Notes under the pieces: generated by a model | Database searches by the model: none | What the model was told of the DNA's origin: nothing | Seen by the model: only the letters and a program-made list of their open reading frames with translations | Position numbers and translations under genes: made by a program | NCBI GenBank assembly: GCA_000333855.2 | Contig: CM007348.1 | Span: 254,956-318,955 of the forward strand | Direction: 5' to 3' | DNA: 64,000 nt | Source of the DNA: Endotrypanum monterogeii | Lineage: Eukaryota > Euglenozoa > Kinetoplastea > Trypanosomatida > Trypanosomatidae | Shown here: positions 37,957 through 47,852 of the stretch, piece by piece | Layout: each line of letters opens with the position of its first letter | Position numbering within the stretch: the first letter of the stretch is position 1

Positions 37957-40476
37957 ATGGCAACTAAGCGAGAATTTTATGTGGACTTTGAAGTCAAATT
38001 TGGGAAGACGGTCATCTCGCGCGAGTTACCAGCATCTGCGACTGTACGCGACTTGAAGCGTCAGCTGGAGGAGTGCACCCACGTACGCCTCGAGAAGCAA
38101 CGTCTGTTGCTCAATCCACCTGTTCTCAAAGCAAAGCATCGAGATCCCCCGCATGATACGGTGATTCGTCTTCTTTTTCCCACGGAACTAGTGAGCCGCT
38201 GCGAGCATCACGACGGTCCAGTGGCTCAGCACCTGAAAGTGAGCGCCATGCTGCTCGGCAGTGCCGACGTGGCGCCGACTGTGAATGTGACAGCCACATC
38301 TGAAATTTCGCGCCTGGTCGCCACCACGGTGGAGCACGATGGCAAGTGGTATCGTTGCTCCTATGCACGTGGGTATCAGCGACAGACGGCCTACATCTGC
38401 CGCACGTGCGTAGACGAAGGGAGAGCTGACCCACAGCACGCGCTTTGTCTCGCTTGTGCTGAGTTCTGCCACAGCAACCACGATGTAGAGGAGTGGGGTG
38501 TGCGGCACTATATGCGATGCGACTGCTGCACACAGAAGTGCTGGCGCGCACCTGCTGACCCAGAAGCAGCTGCACGGCGGCGGGCGGCGCTTTGCGCCTC
38601 ATTATCCGGAGGATCTGCTGCTGCGCCTGCGCCGGATGTGCGCGCTTTGCTGACGCGCGATATAGAAGAGCGCACCATGCGCAAACGCGGGCGCTCAACG
38701 AGTCCGCTGACACCAAAGCGCTCGCGTGGAAACTCACCTATGAGTGGTATTCGGATGGCCACTATCCCGCCGGCGGAAATGCCGGAGGTCACCCTGCATC
38801 CTTCAACTGCCGCAGTAACAGTAGCGTCCTCCTCTGCATGCGCATCTCAGCCTTCTCAAGACGCCAACAACGCGTTGGCTTCGCCTCTTACGGTCGCCTC
38901 AGCTTCATCTGCAATCCAGGATACCGCCCTAGTCACCGCGAACGAGGCGCCTCCGTTGAAGGACATGACTAACGGCGCACATTTCGTTGACGGCAGCCCG
39001 GGCGACGTCGTTGACGACGATGTTTGTCAAGACGAAGGCGTAGATGATGAGAATCGCGAAGCACACTCGCCGCTGCTGCCGGAGTTGAACCGCTGCGCCT
39101 TTGTCGTGGACACCAAAACAAAGAAGGCGCCAGTGGAGTCGGTGCTGCCGAGGAATCGCCACAACCGCTACCCGCGAGATTCGTTCAACTGGTGCTACTG
39201 CAAAAATCCTCATCCAAGTGACGACCCTGAGTGTGGTGGTATTGCCTGCATGCTCTGCTCCAGCTGTTACTGGAGCACACACATCACCAAGCTGCACACG
39301 GCTCAGTACCGGCGCATGCCGTGCTACGGTGATGTGCTGCTGGGTGACACGGTCGCCTTGAAGTGTAAGACTTGTAATACGCTAGTGTGTGTGCCGTGTC
39401 GGTACCGTTGTCACAAGGACCACGATATTGATGAGGCGTTGGTGTTGCCGTCGAGGGATGAGGGGACTGACAACGGTGCGCCGGAGGGAGCAATGTTCAG
39501 CTGTGGCTGCCGTGGACTCTGCGCTATTGCAGAGGAAGTGCCTGCCGATATGATTGATGACCCGAGCACATTCGAGCTGATTCCCGATTCCGTGGCAATG
39601 GAGTTGGTGAATGACGATGTCTTCACCGGATTTTTATGCGCGTACTGCATGCAGGAATACCCCTGGATCGCAACGGAAGACCCACTCAGGTGCTACAAAG
39701 GTCAACTTCCCCCGAAGGTGGATGCTGTGAAAACTGTGGTAGTCTGTGGCTCCAAATGTTCTCTGCCCAGGCTTCCAGGCGGCGACGACGAGGACGTGTT
39801 CCCCTATCACGGAATGCTGTTGCCGGTGAACGCCTTCACCAATGGGATGACGTGCTCCTGTGAGCTGTGCCGTGCTGCGTTCGAGGCGTTTGCTCCGCGG
39901 TCGATGGAGGACGCGACAGAGATGATCATGGAGCTCCACGACTACTGCGACAACTGCGGCCAATCGGTGAAGGACCAGGAGGCGTTCATGTGCCGCACCT
40001 GTGAGATGAGCTTCGATAGCACGTTTTTTATCTGCAAGGATTGCAATGCGTTGCGCGAGGTACTGATCCAAAACACCAATCGCGTGCAAGCTTCAGCGAG
40101 GCCGCGCAACGGAGAGGCACAGGCCCTGGTGAGCGAGGGGCTGCAGCGTGTGATGGGGGAAGAGGCTACCGAGGTCCCTCCGCCTGCCACCGGTAATGAC
40201 GCGCATGTCGGCGACTCCCTTCCCGAGGCGGGTGGTTATGCGCACGACCTTTCGCATGAGTTTATCGAGGACACCTTCGAAAATTTGTACGCACTGTGTG
40301 GTATCCATTTGCTCCAAAGCATGGATCCTGAGACACAGGAGTATCTCACGTCGCACTGGGATCCGGCGGCAAACCAGGTGGAGGTGGCGAATACCTTGTC
40401 AAAATCCCTCGGTCAAATTCCGCTGGAGTTCGATGAGGATGAGCTTCGGGAAATGACCCAGTTGAATCAAAATTAA
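37957..40476 (+). CDS. UBR7: UBR7-type protein with N-terminal ubiquitin-like domain
   Basis: An 839-residue protein. Residues ~5-76 read as a ubiquitin-like fold (ATVRDLKRQLEE helix, LEKQRLLL strand, VIRLLF strand). Residues 132-191 are a UBR box very close to that of UBR7: CSYARGYQRQTAYICRTC, CLACAEFCHSNHD and RCDC. This zinc-binding box recognises N-terminal degrons in some family members. Residues 413-446 look like the start of the UBR7 PHD finger (CYCKNPHPSDDPE, CMLCSSC). Residues 468-522 form another Cys/His cluster of UBR-box style (CKTC, CVPC, CHKDHD, CGC). Later CAYCMQEYPW (561-570) and CSCELC (633-638) match the order of Cys pairs downstream in UBR7. A further pair cluster lies at 664-696 (CDNC, CRTC, CKDC). 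A disordered linker spans about 200-400. It is probably a ubiquitin-ligase-associated reader; catalytic activity is not shown by the sequence. Confidence 0.87.
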   Translation: MATKREFYVDFEVKFGKTVISRELPASATVRDLKRQLEECTHVRLEKQRLLLNPPVLKAKHRDPPHDTVIRLLFPTELVSRCEHHDGPVAQHLKVSAMLLGSADVAPTVNVTATSEISRLVATTVEHDGKWYRCSYARGYQRQTAYICRTCVDEGRADPQHALCLACAEFCHSNHDVEEWGVRHYMRCDCCTQKCWRAPADPEAAARRRAALCASLSGGSAAAPAPDVRALLTRDIEERTMRKRGRSTSPLTPKRSRGNSPMSGIRMATIPPAEMPEVTLHPSTAAVTVASSSACASQPSQDANNALASPLTVASASSAIQDTALVTANEAPPLKDMTNGAHFVDGSPGDVVDDDVCQDEGVDDENREAHSPLLPELNRCAFVVDTKTKKAPVESVLPRNRHNRYPRDSFNWCYCKNPHPSDDPECGGIACMLCSSCYWSTHITKLHTAQYRRMPCYGDVLLGDTVALKCKTCNTLVCVPCRYRCHKDHDIDEALVLPSRDEGTDNGAPEGAMFSCGCRGLCAIAEEVPADMIDDPSTFELIPDSVAMELVNDDVFTGFLCAYCMQEYPWIATEDPLRCYKGQLPPKVDAVKTVVVCGSKCSLPRLPGGDDEDVFPYHGMLLPVNAFTNGMTCSCELCRAAFEAFAPRSMEDATEMIMELHDYCDNCGQSVKDQEAFMCRTCEMSFDSTFFICKDCNALREVLIQNTNRVQASARPRNGEAQALVSEGLQRVMGEEATEVPPPATGNDAHVGDSLPEAGGYAHDLSHEFIEDTFENLYALCGIHLLQSMDPETQEYLTSHWDPAANQVEVANTLSKSLGQIPLEFDEDELREMTQLNQN

Positions 40477-40560
40477 CAGACATAATGATACGATACGATG
40501 CATCTGGCGTGAAATTTGGGTGTCTTCTTCTCTTTTTCTTTGTATTTCCGGAGGGAGGAA

Positions 40561-40591
<31 letters not shown>

Positions 40592-41210
40592 AAATGGGGG
40601 CGGTGAGTGGGTCCCTCTTCCCCCCTCTTCCACTCCCCCTCTCACTCCACTGCGGCCTGTCGTCGTGTATCATCGCAACGTATTGCATTAAAAAAAAACA
40701 CGCAACTAAAAAAAAAAAGACACATTCATACACGAATGAAGAGTGGTGTCTTCCCCTCCACATACACACACATATATATATATATATATATAATATAGCC
40801 CACGGTGACATGGCACACTACAAAGGGGCGGGAGAGGAGGGAGGGAGGGGGGTACTTACACATGCTTCTTAGTGTCGACCTTCACAACCTAATATATATA
40901 TATATATATATATATATACTATAGGCTGTGTATTCGGGCCCTATTTGACGGTTGATCTCTCGTCTCTCATGCGATGCGGGGCTTTAGGCAATGTTTTATA
41001 TCCACCAAGGGGAAGCATATGCCCTCGTGTGTGTTGCATATCTGAAAAACGTAAGGCGGATACGCAAGGTAGAACCTTGGAGACGTGTATGACGTCTCAC
41101 CGAGTGCTCCTCGCTCATGAGCCTCTCCTCCCATCTCCTGCTTCTACCACTTGCACCTTGGCTGCTCGCCACCGTGACCACCCTTTTTATATTCATGGAT
41201 TCTTGCCTCA
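40477..41210. other. intergenic region after the UBR7-like gene
   Basis: No gene seen. It has a TG tract at about 40563-40591, TA tracts at 40773-40792 and 40892-40918, and A-runs near 40690-40720. Confidence 0.55.
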
Positions 41211-41291
41211 TTCCCCCCCTCCCCCTTACTTTCCCTGTCCTACTTTTTGTCCTTACCTCCTTTTTTATTTCATCCTTCTTTTTTTTCCTAG
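41211..41291 (+). promoter_or_regulatory. predicted spliced-leader acceptor for CFAP52
   Basis: A long T/C-rich tract ends in TTTTTTCCTAG with the AG at 41290-41291. The ~260-nt leader contains a TA tract (41447-41469) and no ATG before 41552. Confidence 0.55.
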
Positions 41292-41551
41292 TTCGCAATC
41301 GTTTTGTTTCTCTGTGCGTTGTTGTGTCCTCCCAGAGCCTACACGGTTTGTTGCAGTTGGTGGTGGTGAGAATTCAAAGCGGTACGGCCCGCAGGGATAG
41401 AACAGGAGCGAAAAGGATATAGCCACAACAAAAAAAAAGGCGGAGGATATATATATATATATATATATAGGTGCATCGCTACGTATCTACTCTGTCCAAC
41501 AGTACACACACACACACATTTTTCACCGCCTTGTGGGGGGTCGTTTACGCG

Positions 41552-43441
41552 ATGACGGATCACGAGGAGACACCACGTCTCGAACTGGAGACCGCACTCG
41601 GTTACAGTGGTAACCTGCCGAACAGCCTAGTTGCTCATCCGGATCAGAGGCATCTTCTCTACGCTCTTGGGGCCTGCATCGTGATTCGCGATCTCAACGA
41701 CACGAGTAGTTCCGAGTTTTTTTATGGCCATAACGACAAGATTAGCTGCCTTACTGTGAGCTCGTCGGGTCGGTACGTCGCATCAGGGCAGGTCACCCAC
41801 CCGGGGTTCCAAGCGGATGTCTGCATCTTTGATTTTGAAGAGCGCCGCCTTATTCACCGCATGCTGCTCCACAAGGTCAAGGTGCAGGCGCTCGCCTTTT
41901 CTCCAGATGAGCAGTACCTGGCCACTATCGGGGGGCCTGACGATAACACCGTTGTTTTGTGGGACGTCAAGGTGGGACGTCCGCTCTGTGGTGCGCCGGC
42001 GCACCACACCGAATCAAAGGCTGTCGCATTCTTCAACAACGACTCGGAGAAGCTCATCACCGGCGGCGTCGGCTCGCTGCGCGTCTGGACGGTCGACCTT
42101 GAGAATCACAAAATGAACCCAGTGGACATCAACATGGGCAACATTCGCCGCAGTGTGCAGACGATCGCTGTTGAGAAAACAGATAAGTACGTGTACTGTG
42201 GCACGACCACTGGTGACATCATTTGTGCGCAGCTGCAACAGTCAAACGTTTTCAAAATGCAGGGACCGCGCAAGAAGCTTTCTGGCGGCATTACGTCTAC
42301 CATCCTCACCAACACAGGTGACGTGCTTGTTGGAAGCGGTGCTGGCGAGCTGCAGCTTCTCTCGAAAATAGACCTCACTGTACTGAACAATACATCCGTG
42401 AACGGCGCCGTGACAGGGCTGGCCCTCGTGGGGGAGAACTACTATGTTGGTACCAAGTCCAGCAACATGTATTTTGTGAACGGGGGTAACTTCATGACGC
42501 GGCTGCGCCTCACCTGCCACAGCGAAGCGGTTCAGGATATTGTTTTTCCCCATGGCTTCAGCTCCGTTTTTGCCACGTGCTGCGGGACCGACATTCGCGT
42601 CTGGAACGCGAACACGTGCACAGAGCTCCTGCGCATCGAAATTGCAAATCGAATGTGCAACTGTCTTCAGTTTAGCCGCGATGGTTCGCTGATCATTTCG
42701 GGGTGGAGCGACGGACGCATCCGCGCCTTCGGGCCACAGTCTGGGAAACTTGTGTTTTCGGTAGCAGACGCCCACAAGGCTGAGCTGGGCAGCCGTAGCC
42801 ACAAAGTGGGAGGCAAGGTTGGGGTGACGGCTGTGTGTGCAGATGAAACCGGGCGCCGCATCGTCACCGGCGGTTCCGACGGCCTTGTACGTGTCTGGAC
42901 CATCGGTGGCACCACCTGCGTGCTGGAGGCTTCGATGAAGGAGCACAAGGCGGCTGTGAACTCGATCGTCATTTCACAAGACGATACGGAATGCCTTACA
43001 GTCAGCGACGACGGCAGCTGCATCGTGTGGGATTTGGTTAGATACCTTCGCCGCAACATCATGTATCGGCAGACCTATTTTCGCGCAGTGGAGTACTATG
43101 TAGATGATAGCCAGCTGATCACCTGTGGAAGCGACAAGTGCATTGTCTATTGGGACTCCGTCGACTGCCACACCATCCGAGAGGTGCCGGGCAGCCGCAG
43201 CGCTGAGTTAAATTCTCTGTCGCTGTCACCAGATGGTCGTTTCTTTGTGACGGGTGGTAACGACCGCATTGTGAAGGTGTGGGACTATGATCGTGGCGAG
43301 TGCGTTGCTGTTGGACTCGCCCACAGCTGCAGCATTACCAAGGTGCGTGTATCGCCCGATGGCCAAAAGATCGTATCCGTTGGTGATGAGGGCGCCGTGA
43401 TGGTGTGGAGGGTTGGTGAACTCGCGATCCAGGGTCTGTAA
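41552..43441 (+). CDS. CFAP52: cilia- and flagella-associated protein 52 (WD40)
   Basis: A 629-residue WD40 protein, full length compared with the ~620 residues of animal CFAP52/WDR16, which it matches along its whole length. Diagnostic segments include GYSGNLPNSLVAHPDQRHLLY near the N-terminus, SGRYVASGQVTHPGF, GGPDDNTVVLWDV, YCGTTTGDI, VGSGAGELQLL, VEDIVFP-like VQDIVFPHGF, and the closing repeats VTGGNDRIVKVWDYD and EGAVMVWRV. It forms a double beta-propeller. In cilia and flagella the protein is a microtubule inner protein of the B-tubule of doublet microtubules and supports axoneme stability and motility, so it should reside in the trypanosomatid flagellum. The start at 41552 is the first ATG after the predicted splice site; the upstream frame is reached only through GTG and is repeat-derived. 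Confidence 0.96.
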   Translation: MTDHEETPRLELETALGYSGNLPNSLVAHPDQRHLLYALGACIVIRDLNDTSSSEFFYGHNDKISCLTVSSSGRYVASGQVTHPGFQADVCIFDFEERRLIHRMLLHKVKVQALAFSPDEQYLATIGGPDDNTVVLWDVKVGRPLCGAPAHHTESKAVAFFNNDSEKLITGGVGSLRVWTVDLENHKMNPVDINMGNIRRSVQTIAVEKTDKYVYCGTTTGDIICAQLQQSNVFKMQGPRKKLSGGITSTILTNTGDVLVGSGAGELQLLSKIDLTVLNNTSVNGAVTGLALVGENYYVGTKSSNMYFVNGGNFMTRLRLTCHSEAVQDIVFPHGFSSVFATCCGTDIRVWNANTCTELLRIEIANRMCNCLQFSRDGSLIISGWSDGRIRAFGPQSGKLVFSVADAHKAELGSRSHKVGGKVGVTAVCADETGRRIVTGGSDGLVRVWTIGGTTCVLEASMKEHKAAVNSIVISQDDTECLTVSDDGSCIVWDLVRYLRRNIMYRQTYFRAVEYYVDDSQLITCGSDKCIVYWDSVDCHTIREVPGSRSAELNSLSLSPDGRFFVTGGNDRIVKVWDYDRGECVAVGLAHSCSITKVRVSPDGQKIVSVGDEGAVMVWRVGELAIQGL

Positions 43442-43817
43442 TTTTTTTTTTTTTTTGTCTGCCGCTCCTGCTCTTGCCGCAGTAGGCTGTGTCGTACTTG
43501 ATACCGTTGTTGGGTCACTTTCATAGATCATAGCGGGAAAAGAAAAATCAAAGGCGAAGGACTAAATATATTCACATCTGCGTTGTTGCCAACGCTCTTT
43601 TCTTTTTGTCTAGGGTACTCCCCGAACTATGTACGAGTATGGGGTGCGTAGGGCGTGGGTGGGTGGAGGAAGAGGTTTCTTCATGTTGCGTCTGGGTGGC
43701 CTCTAAACCTCTGCTCCTCATTCCACCGCCTCGCTTCTCGCTACTGTACTCAGCTCGTACAGGGAGCGGAATCATTTTTTTTTTTTCGTTGTTGTTGTTG
43801 GTCTGTGGTGTTTGTGA

Positions 43818-43856
<39 letters not shown>

Positions 43857-46185
43857 GTTTAGACCTTGTACTATTTTCAGTGAGGAGCACTTGACCTAAA
43901 TCCCTCCTCTTCCCCGTGTTTGCGAGGCGGGTGGTGGTAGGGAAAGATTATGGCCACTTACATTTTTAATGTTTGTTGTCGCTCTCGTCGTCGCGCCTTT
44001 CGACGTTGCTTAGTTCGTGTGTGTATGTGCCTGTTTTTCTGGGGAAAATACATGTAACGGGGTGGACATGAGCTCGATTGGTGTCGTGGGGCCTTTTCCG
44101 GCGTGTCGGTTGGTCACTGACTCTTATTTTTTTAAAAATTATTTTAGAGCTGTGTATCACCGACGATGGTCTGTGGAGGCCAACACCTCTCTTTTTTCCT
44201 TCTGTTGCCTCTATATTTTTCACCCCCTCCCCTCCCCTCAACGGCCATTGAAGAGAGTATATTTTTTATGTTGCTGTTAGTTGTATCGATGGATTACGTC
44301 ATTGGCTTCAGGTTCCCGAGGCGCATGCGAACAACCACGTAAAAAAAAAAAGATGTTTTTGTTTGTGTTCGCTTTCGCCTGTCTTATTTTTTTTTGGGGG
44401 GGGGCATCTTTGCATTATGTACAGATCGAGGAGGACGACAAGGAGGACGAGGAAGGGGGGGAAAGATACAAAGAAGAGGGGTAGATGTATCTGTGTGTGT
44501 GTTTGCGTGTGATCGGAAGACCACTTATAGAGACGGCGGTAAAAGAGATGGAGCGAGTGAGTGAGTGAGGCTGGGGTGCAAGGTTTGCAAGGGATGTCAC
44601 TGACCGGGAGAGTTCACCAACGTTGACAGTGTGAGCCTTGACAATGGCCATGTAATGCTCAAATCGAGAACGTTTTATCTTCCTTCCTTTTGTTGCAGAT
44701 GAGGGGGGCAGGTAATTTTTCATGGCTGCCGAGAACGAAACTATATCAACTGATATTACTGAGAAAGTTGATAAAGGTGACTGAGAAAAATAGGGATAGG
44801 GGTGTCGATACATTGCTTCCTAGCGTATCTACGCTCTTGTGACGCTGTCAAACTTTACGAGTATGATGATTATATATATATATATATATAATTTTTTTTT
44901 CTCGCCTGTCGCTTGTTTTGTGTCTCGCAGCTGGAGCTTCTGTGTTTCCATTCTGTAGCTTCCCCCCTTTCTCATCCCGTTTGTCTTTTTCGCTCCGCCT
45001 TTATTGACCACTTATTTTCCGTTTCCGTTCGTGCCGCCGTTTACCGTTTATATATTTATATATGTATGGTCCTTTCTGCTTCCCCTCCCTTTCTCTCTTC
45101 TCTTCCTCCCTTCATTTTTTTCCCTCCGCATTATGGCAGATGTATGGTAGAATTATCTTATTTTTTTTTTTTTTGCACAAGCGAACAGGCGCAAGGAGAA
45201 TGGAGAAAAAAAAACAAAGCGACTCACGTGAAATGTTTGCGGGGCCTCCCGCATCAAATGTCGATGTTGCCTCAGAGCCGTATCTGTTATCATCTAATTC
45301 TTGGGTTATATATATATATATATATATATACTCACGTGTACATCGCTGTGCCCTTTCCAGAGTGCGAGGCCGCTGGTGCTCAAAGAAAAAAAATAAAATA
45401 TACAATTGTGTACGGATACATTCGAGTCGTCGTCTTTGACGCTTTCGTGGAGGACGAGCACGGTGAGCACCATCCCCTCCTTTCTTGGGAATCCAAGAGA
45501 GAGGTGGCGGAAGTGTGGCTGCACTGTTGATGGACGATTGCGCACTACAATGTTCAGTGCAGTTGTTCTCTCTAAAGGATCCGCGTGTACTCCCCGGTAC
45601 ATGTATGCGAAAACATTCGCGTACACACTCATGGGTGAAGCGTGGCAGCCCGATGAACAGTAGGTCAGCTTGAGATCCTGGTCCTGTGCGTCGGAGTGCG
45701 TTCGCAACGAACACATGCTATGGGAGGTCCAAGAAGAGGAGGGATGGTTATTGCTAGGATGTTTTCACAGAACATCTATCCATCTATCCATCTATACATA
45801 TATATATATATATATTACATTCGCGAGGGATCCTTCTGCTTTTCTTCCACACACTGAACAACAAAAAAATCTCTTTTTGCCCTCTTCTCCTTTTTCTGTG
45901 TGCCCCCCCTTTGTTTCAAATATACTTATTTACTCATGGGCTTGCGACTCCGCGGTCGGTTCTGGCGTGTTGAGTCGGCACGAGTTGCTCTACGGTAAGT
46001 ATACACACACGCATTTATATATTTATATATATATATATATATATTTTTTTTGGGGGAGTTCTTGTCTACTGGTTGGTGCTCTTGACCACAGCTGTGTTCC
46101 ACTGCCCCTCCCCCCCTTTTTTTTGCGTCCTCTGAACATCAACAGCTTCGCTGGCATTTTTTTTTTGGCTTGCGGTGGTTCAACG
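43442..46185. other. 2.7-kb intergenic region rich in TA tracts
   Basis: No gene seen. TA tracts occur at 43821-43852, about 44872-44890, 45306-45330, 45799-45816 and 46028-46044. T-runs are at 43442-43456 and 45161-45174, and a G run is at about 44395-44403. Segments near 45400-45660 look less simple and give frames on both strands, but none has conserved features or length to support a gene. Confidence 0.5.
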
Positions 46186-46228
46186 TGTCCTCCATCTAAC
46201 CCCTCCTCCCCTGGTCAATCGCGAACAG
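46186..46228 (+). promoter_or_regulatory. predicted spliced-leader acceptor for the amastin-like gene
   Basis: A CT-rich tract (46186-46213) is followed by GCGAACAG with the AG at 46227-46228, giving a 52-nt leader without ATG. Confidence 0.55.
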
Positions 46229-46280
46229 TCATCCATACCCACACACTTATATATCACCTCACCTTGTACAGAATCCCAAA

Positions 46281-47852
46281 ATGACATCGGAAAAAAAACG
46301 AGCGCCTTCGCCAGAGGTGCAGAGACAGGTGCACAGTCGCGCGCAGGATCTTTTACGGCAGGATCCAGACCACCGTACCGGGGGCGAGGGAAACCTTATC
46401 CCCCCTGATTTTGATAAAAATGACGCGGGTCATCTGCACCGCACCGATGATGACATGCCCGACTCTGAAAAAGGGCGCCGTCTTGTGTCGGCGGCAGACA
46501 AGTACCTGCAACGTGCAGAGAAGGCTTCATCTGTGTGGTTTAGCGGTCTGTTCACCGGTCGCAGCTACGCACCGCGCCCCAATAAGGTGAACGAGGCGGA
46601 TTTGAGCTACCTGGAAAAGGAGGAGCTGCTGAGGGAGCGAACCTACACCATTCCGCGTGGGTACAAGTACTACAAAAGTGACTTACCTCCGATTCTGAAC
46701 CCGACACCAGAGAACGGCTTCCGCACGGCCCTCTTCATCCACATAGTTTTCTTGAGTATCGCCTTCATCTTCACCTTGGCGGCTGCCTGCCCTATTCCGT
46801 GGTTCCGCGGCAGAAACGTCAACGCTGGAGGATTGAACTATGTCAATCGACTCTTCACCCTCTGGAGCGCAGAGGGGGGGAATTACCCCACCGTGTTTGT
46901 GCACAGCATGACGGGTTGCCCTGTGGAAAAGCAATTGTACCAGGCGATTGCGGCCTCCATCATTGTGGGCTGTTTTTGCTCCTTTCTCTCTATCCTCTTA
47001 GCTGGCGTGCGTGTTTCGGGTCGTGGATCATACGGGTGGGTGATCCTCTTCAATTTTCTTGCCTTTGCTTGGACGCTGTGCGGTAACGCGATGTCGATCA
47101 GCCTGTATTCCCTGCCTCGCTGTGGGGCACCGCGGTTCTCTGACTCGGCACGCTTAGATGCTGGTTTTGTGTTGACGTTGCTCGCGTGGGTCTTCCAGCT
47201 GGGCGGTATTCTCTCTCTTGTGGTGGTGACAAAGCTGAACATCGGCCCAGTCCTCAAGCACCTCCGCGTGATGGACTCGTACTACACGGCAATGCTTTGC
47301 GTTGCGCTTTTGTTTCTCTGCGTGGCGAATGCGGGAACTCTCTGGAAGCGCACATTTAACTCCCCGTTTTTAGAATCGGTCCGAGTGACGTACTGGCACA
47401 CCGAGACCATCATGTTGGACGGCAGTAGTGTATACTACGGACGACGGCGCTACCGCTGCGAAACGTTCACGGCGCGCATGAAGGCAAGTATTTCATTTCT
47501 GATCCTTTCTAGCATCTCACTCTTCTTGGCTATTGTGCTGGCGATCCCGGCCTTTATCGCGCGCGGCTGTCGCATCGCGTCGCTTGTCCTGTCGATGATC
47601 ACGATTCTTTTCTTGTTCATTTCTTGGGTGATGGCGCTTGTCGTGCGGTACTCTGATTCCTGCTCTGGTCTGGTGATAGGCACACGGGCCGAAAGCCATC
47701 CAGGCGTGCCCTCCGGCATCTACAACGGACAGGCGAGGTTCGCTGGCTATAGTCTGCAAGAAGGGTTCGTCCTGAGCGTCGTCGCATGGATCGTTGTGCT
47801 CGTTGCCACTGTCATGAACATCGGTGTGCCGTGGCCAGAGGTGAGTGAGTAG
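46281..47852 (+). CDS. eight-helix membrane protein of two amastin-like halves
   Basis: A 523-residue protein. A hydrophilic, charged N-terminal segment of ~145 residues precedes eight hydrophobic segments at about 148-169, 221-244, 251-273, 292-318, 337-355, 402-425, 432-456 and 494-514. The pattern is helix, long polar loop, then three helices, and it occurs twice, which is the layout of amastin surface proteins (four helices, large first loop) in tandem. The first loop carries VNRLFTLWSAEGG, reminiscent of the amastin Trp-containing signature but without its full Cys pattern. The second loop has VTYWHTET and Cys393. Amastins are trypanosomatid surface glycoproteins of about 180-200 residues, so a double-length form with a long cytosolic N-tail would be unusual. 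Assignment to amastins is tentative; another claudin-like tetraspan family is possible. It is certainly an integral membrane protein. Confidence 0.75.
   Translation: MTSEKKRAPSPEVQRQVHSRAQDLLRQDPDHRTGGEGNLIPPDFDKNDAGHLHRTDDDMPDSEKGRRLVSAADKYLQRAEKASSVWFSGLFTGRSYAPRPNKVNEADLSYLEKEELLRERTYTIPRGYKYYKSDLPPILNPTPENGFRTALFIHIVFLSIAFIFTLAAACPIPWFRGRNVNAGGLNYVNRLFTLWSAEGGNYPTVFVHSMTGCPVEKQLYQAIAASIIVGCFCSFLSILLAGVRVSGRGSYGWVILFNFLAFAWTLCGNAMSISLYSLPRCGAPRFSDSARLDAGFVLTLLAWVFQLGGILSLVVVTKLNIGPVLKHLRVMDSYYTAMLCVALLFLCVANAGTLWKRTFNSPFLESVRVTYWHTETIMLDGSSVYYGRRRYRCETFTARMKASISFLILSSISLFLAIVLAIPAFIARGCRIASLVLSMITILFLFISWVMALVVRYSDSCSGLVIGTRAESHPGVPSGIYNGQARFAGYSLQEGFVLSVVAWIVVLVATVMNIGVPWPEVSE

Noticed and set aside
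45112..45716. Overlapping 130-200 codon frames on both strands near 45.1-45.7 kb
   Set aside because: They include TA-tract-encoded Ile/Tyr runs and no domain features, and neither strand has a distinct coding bias.
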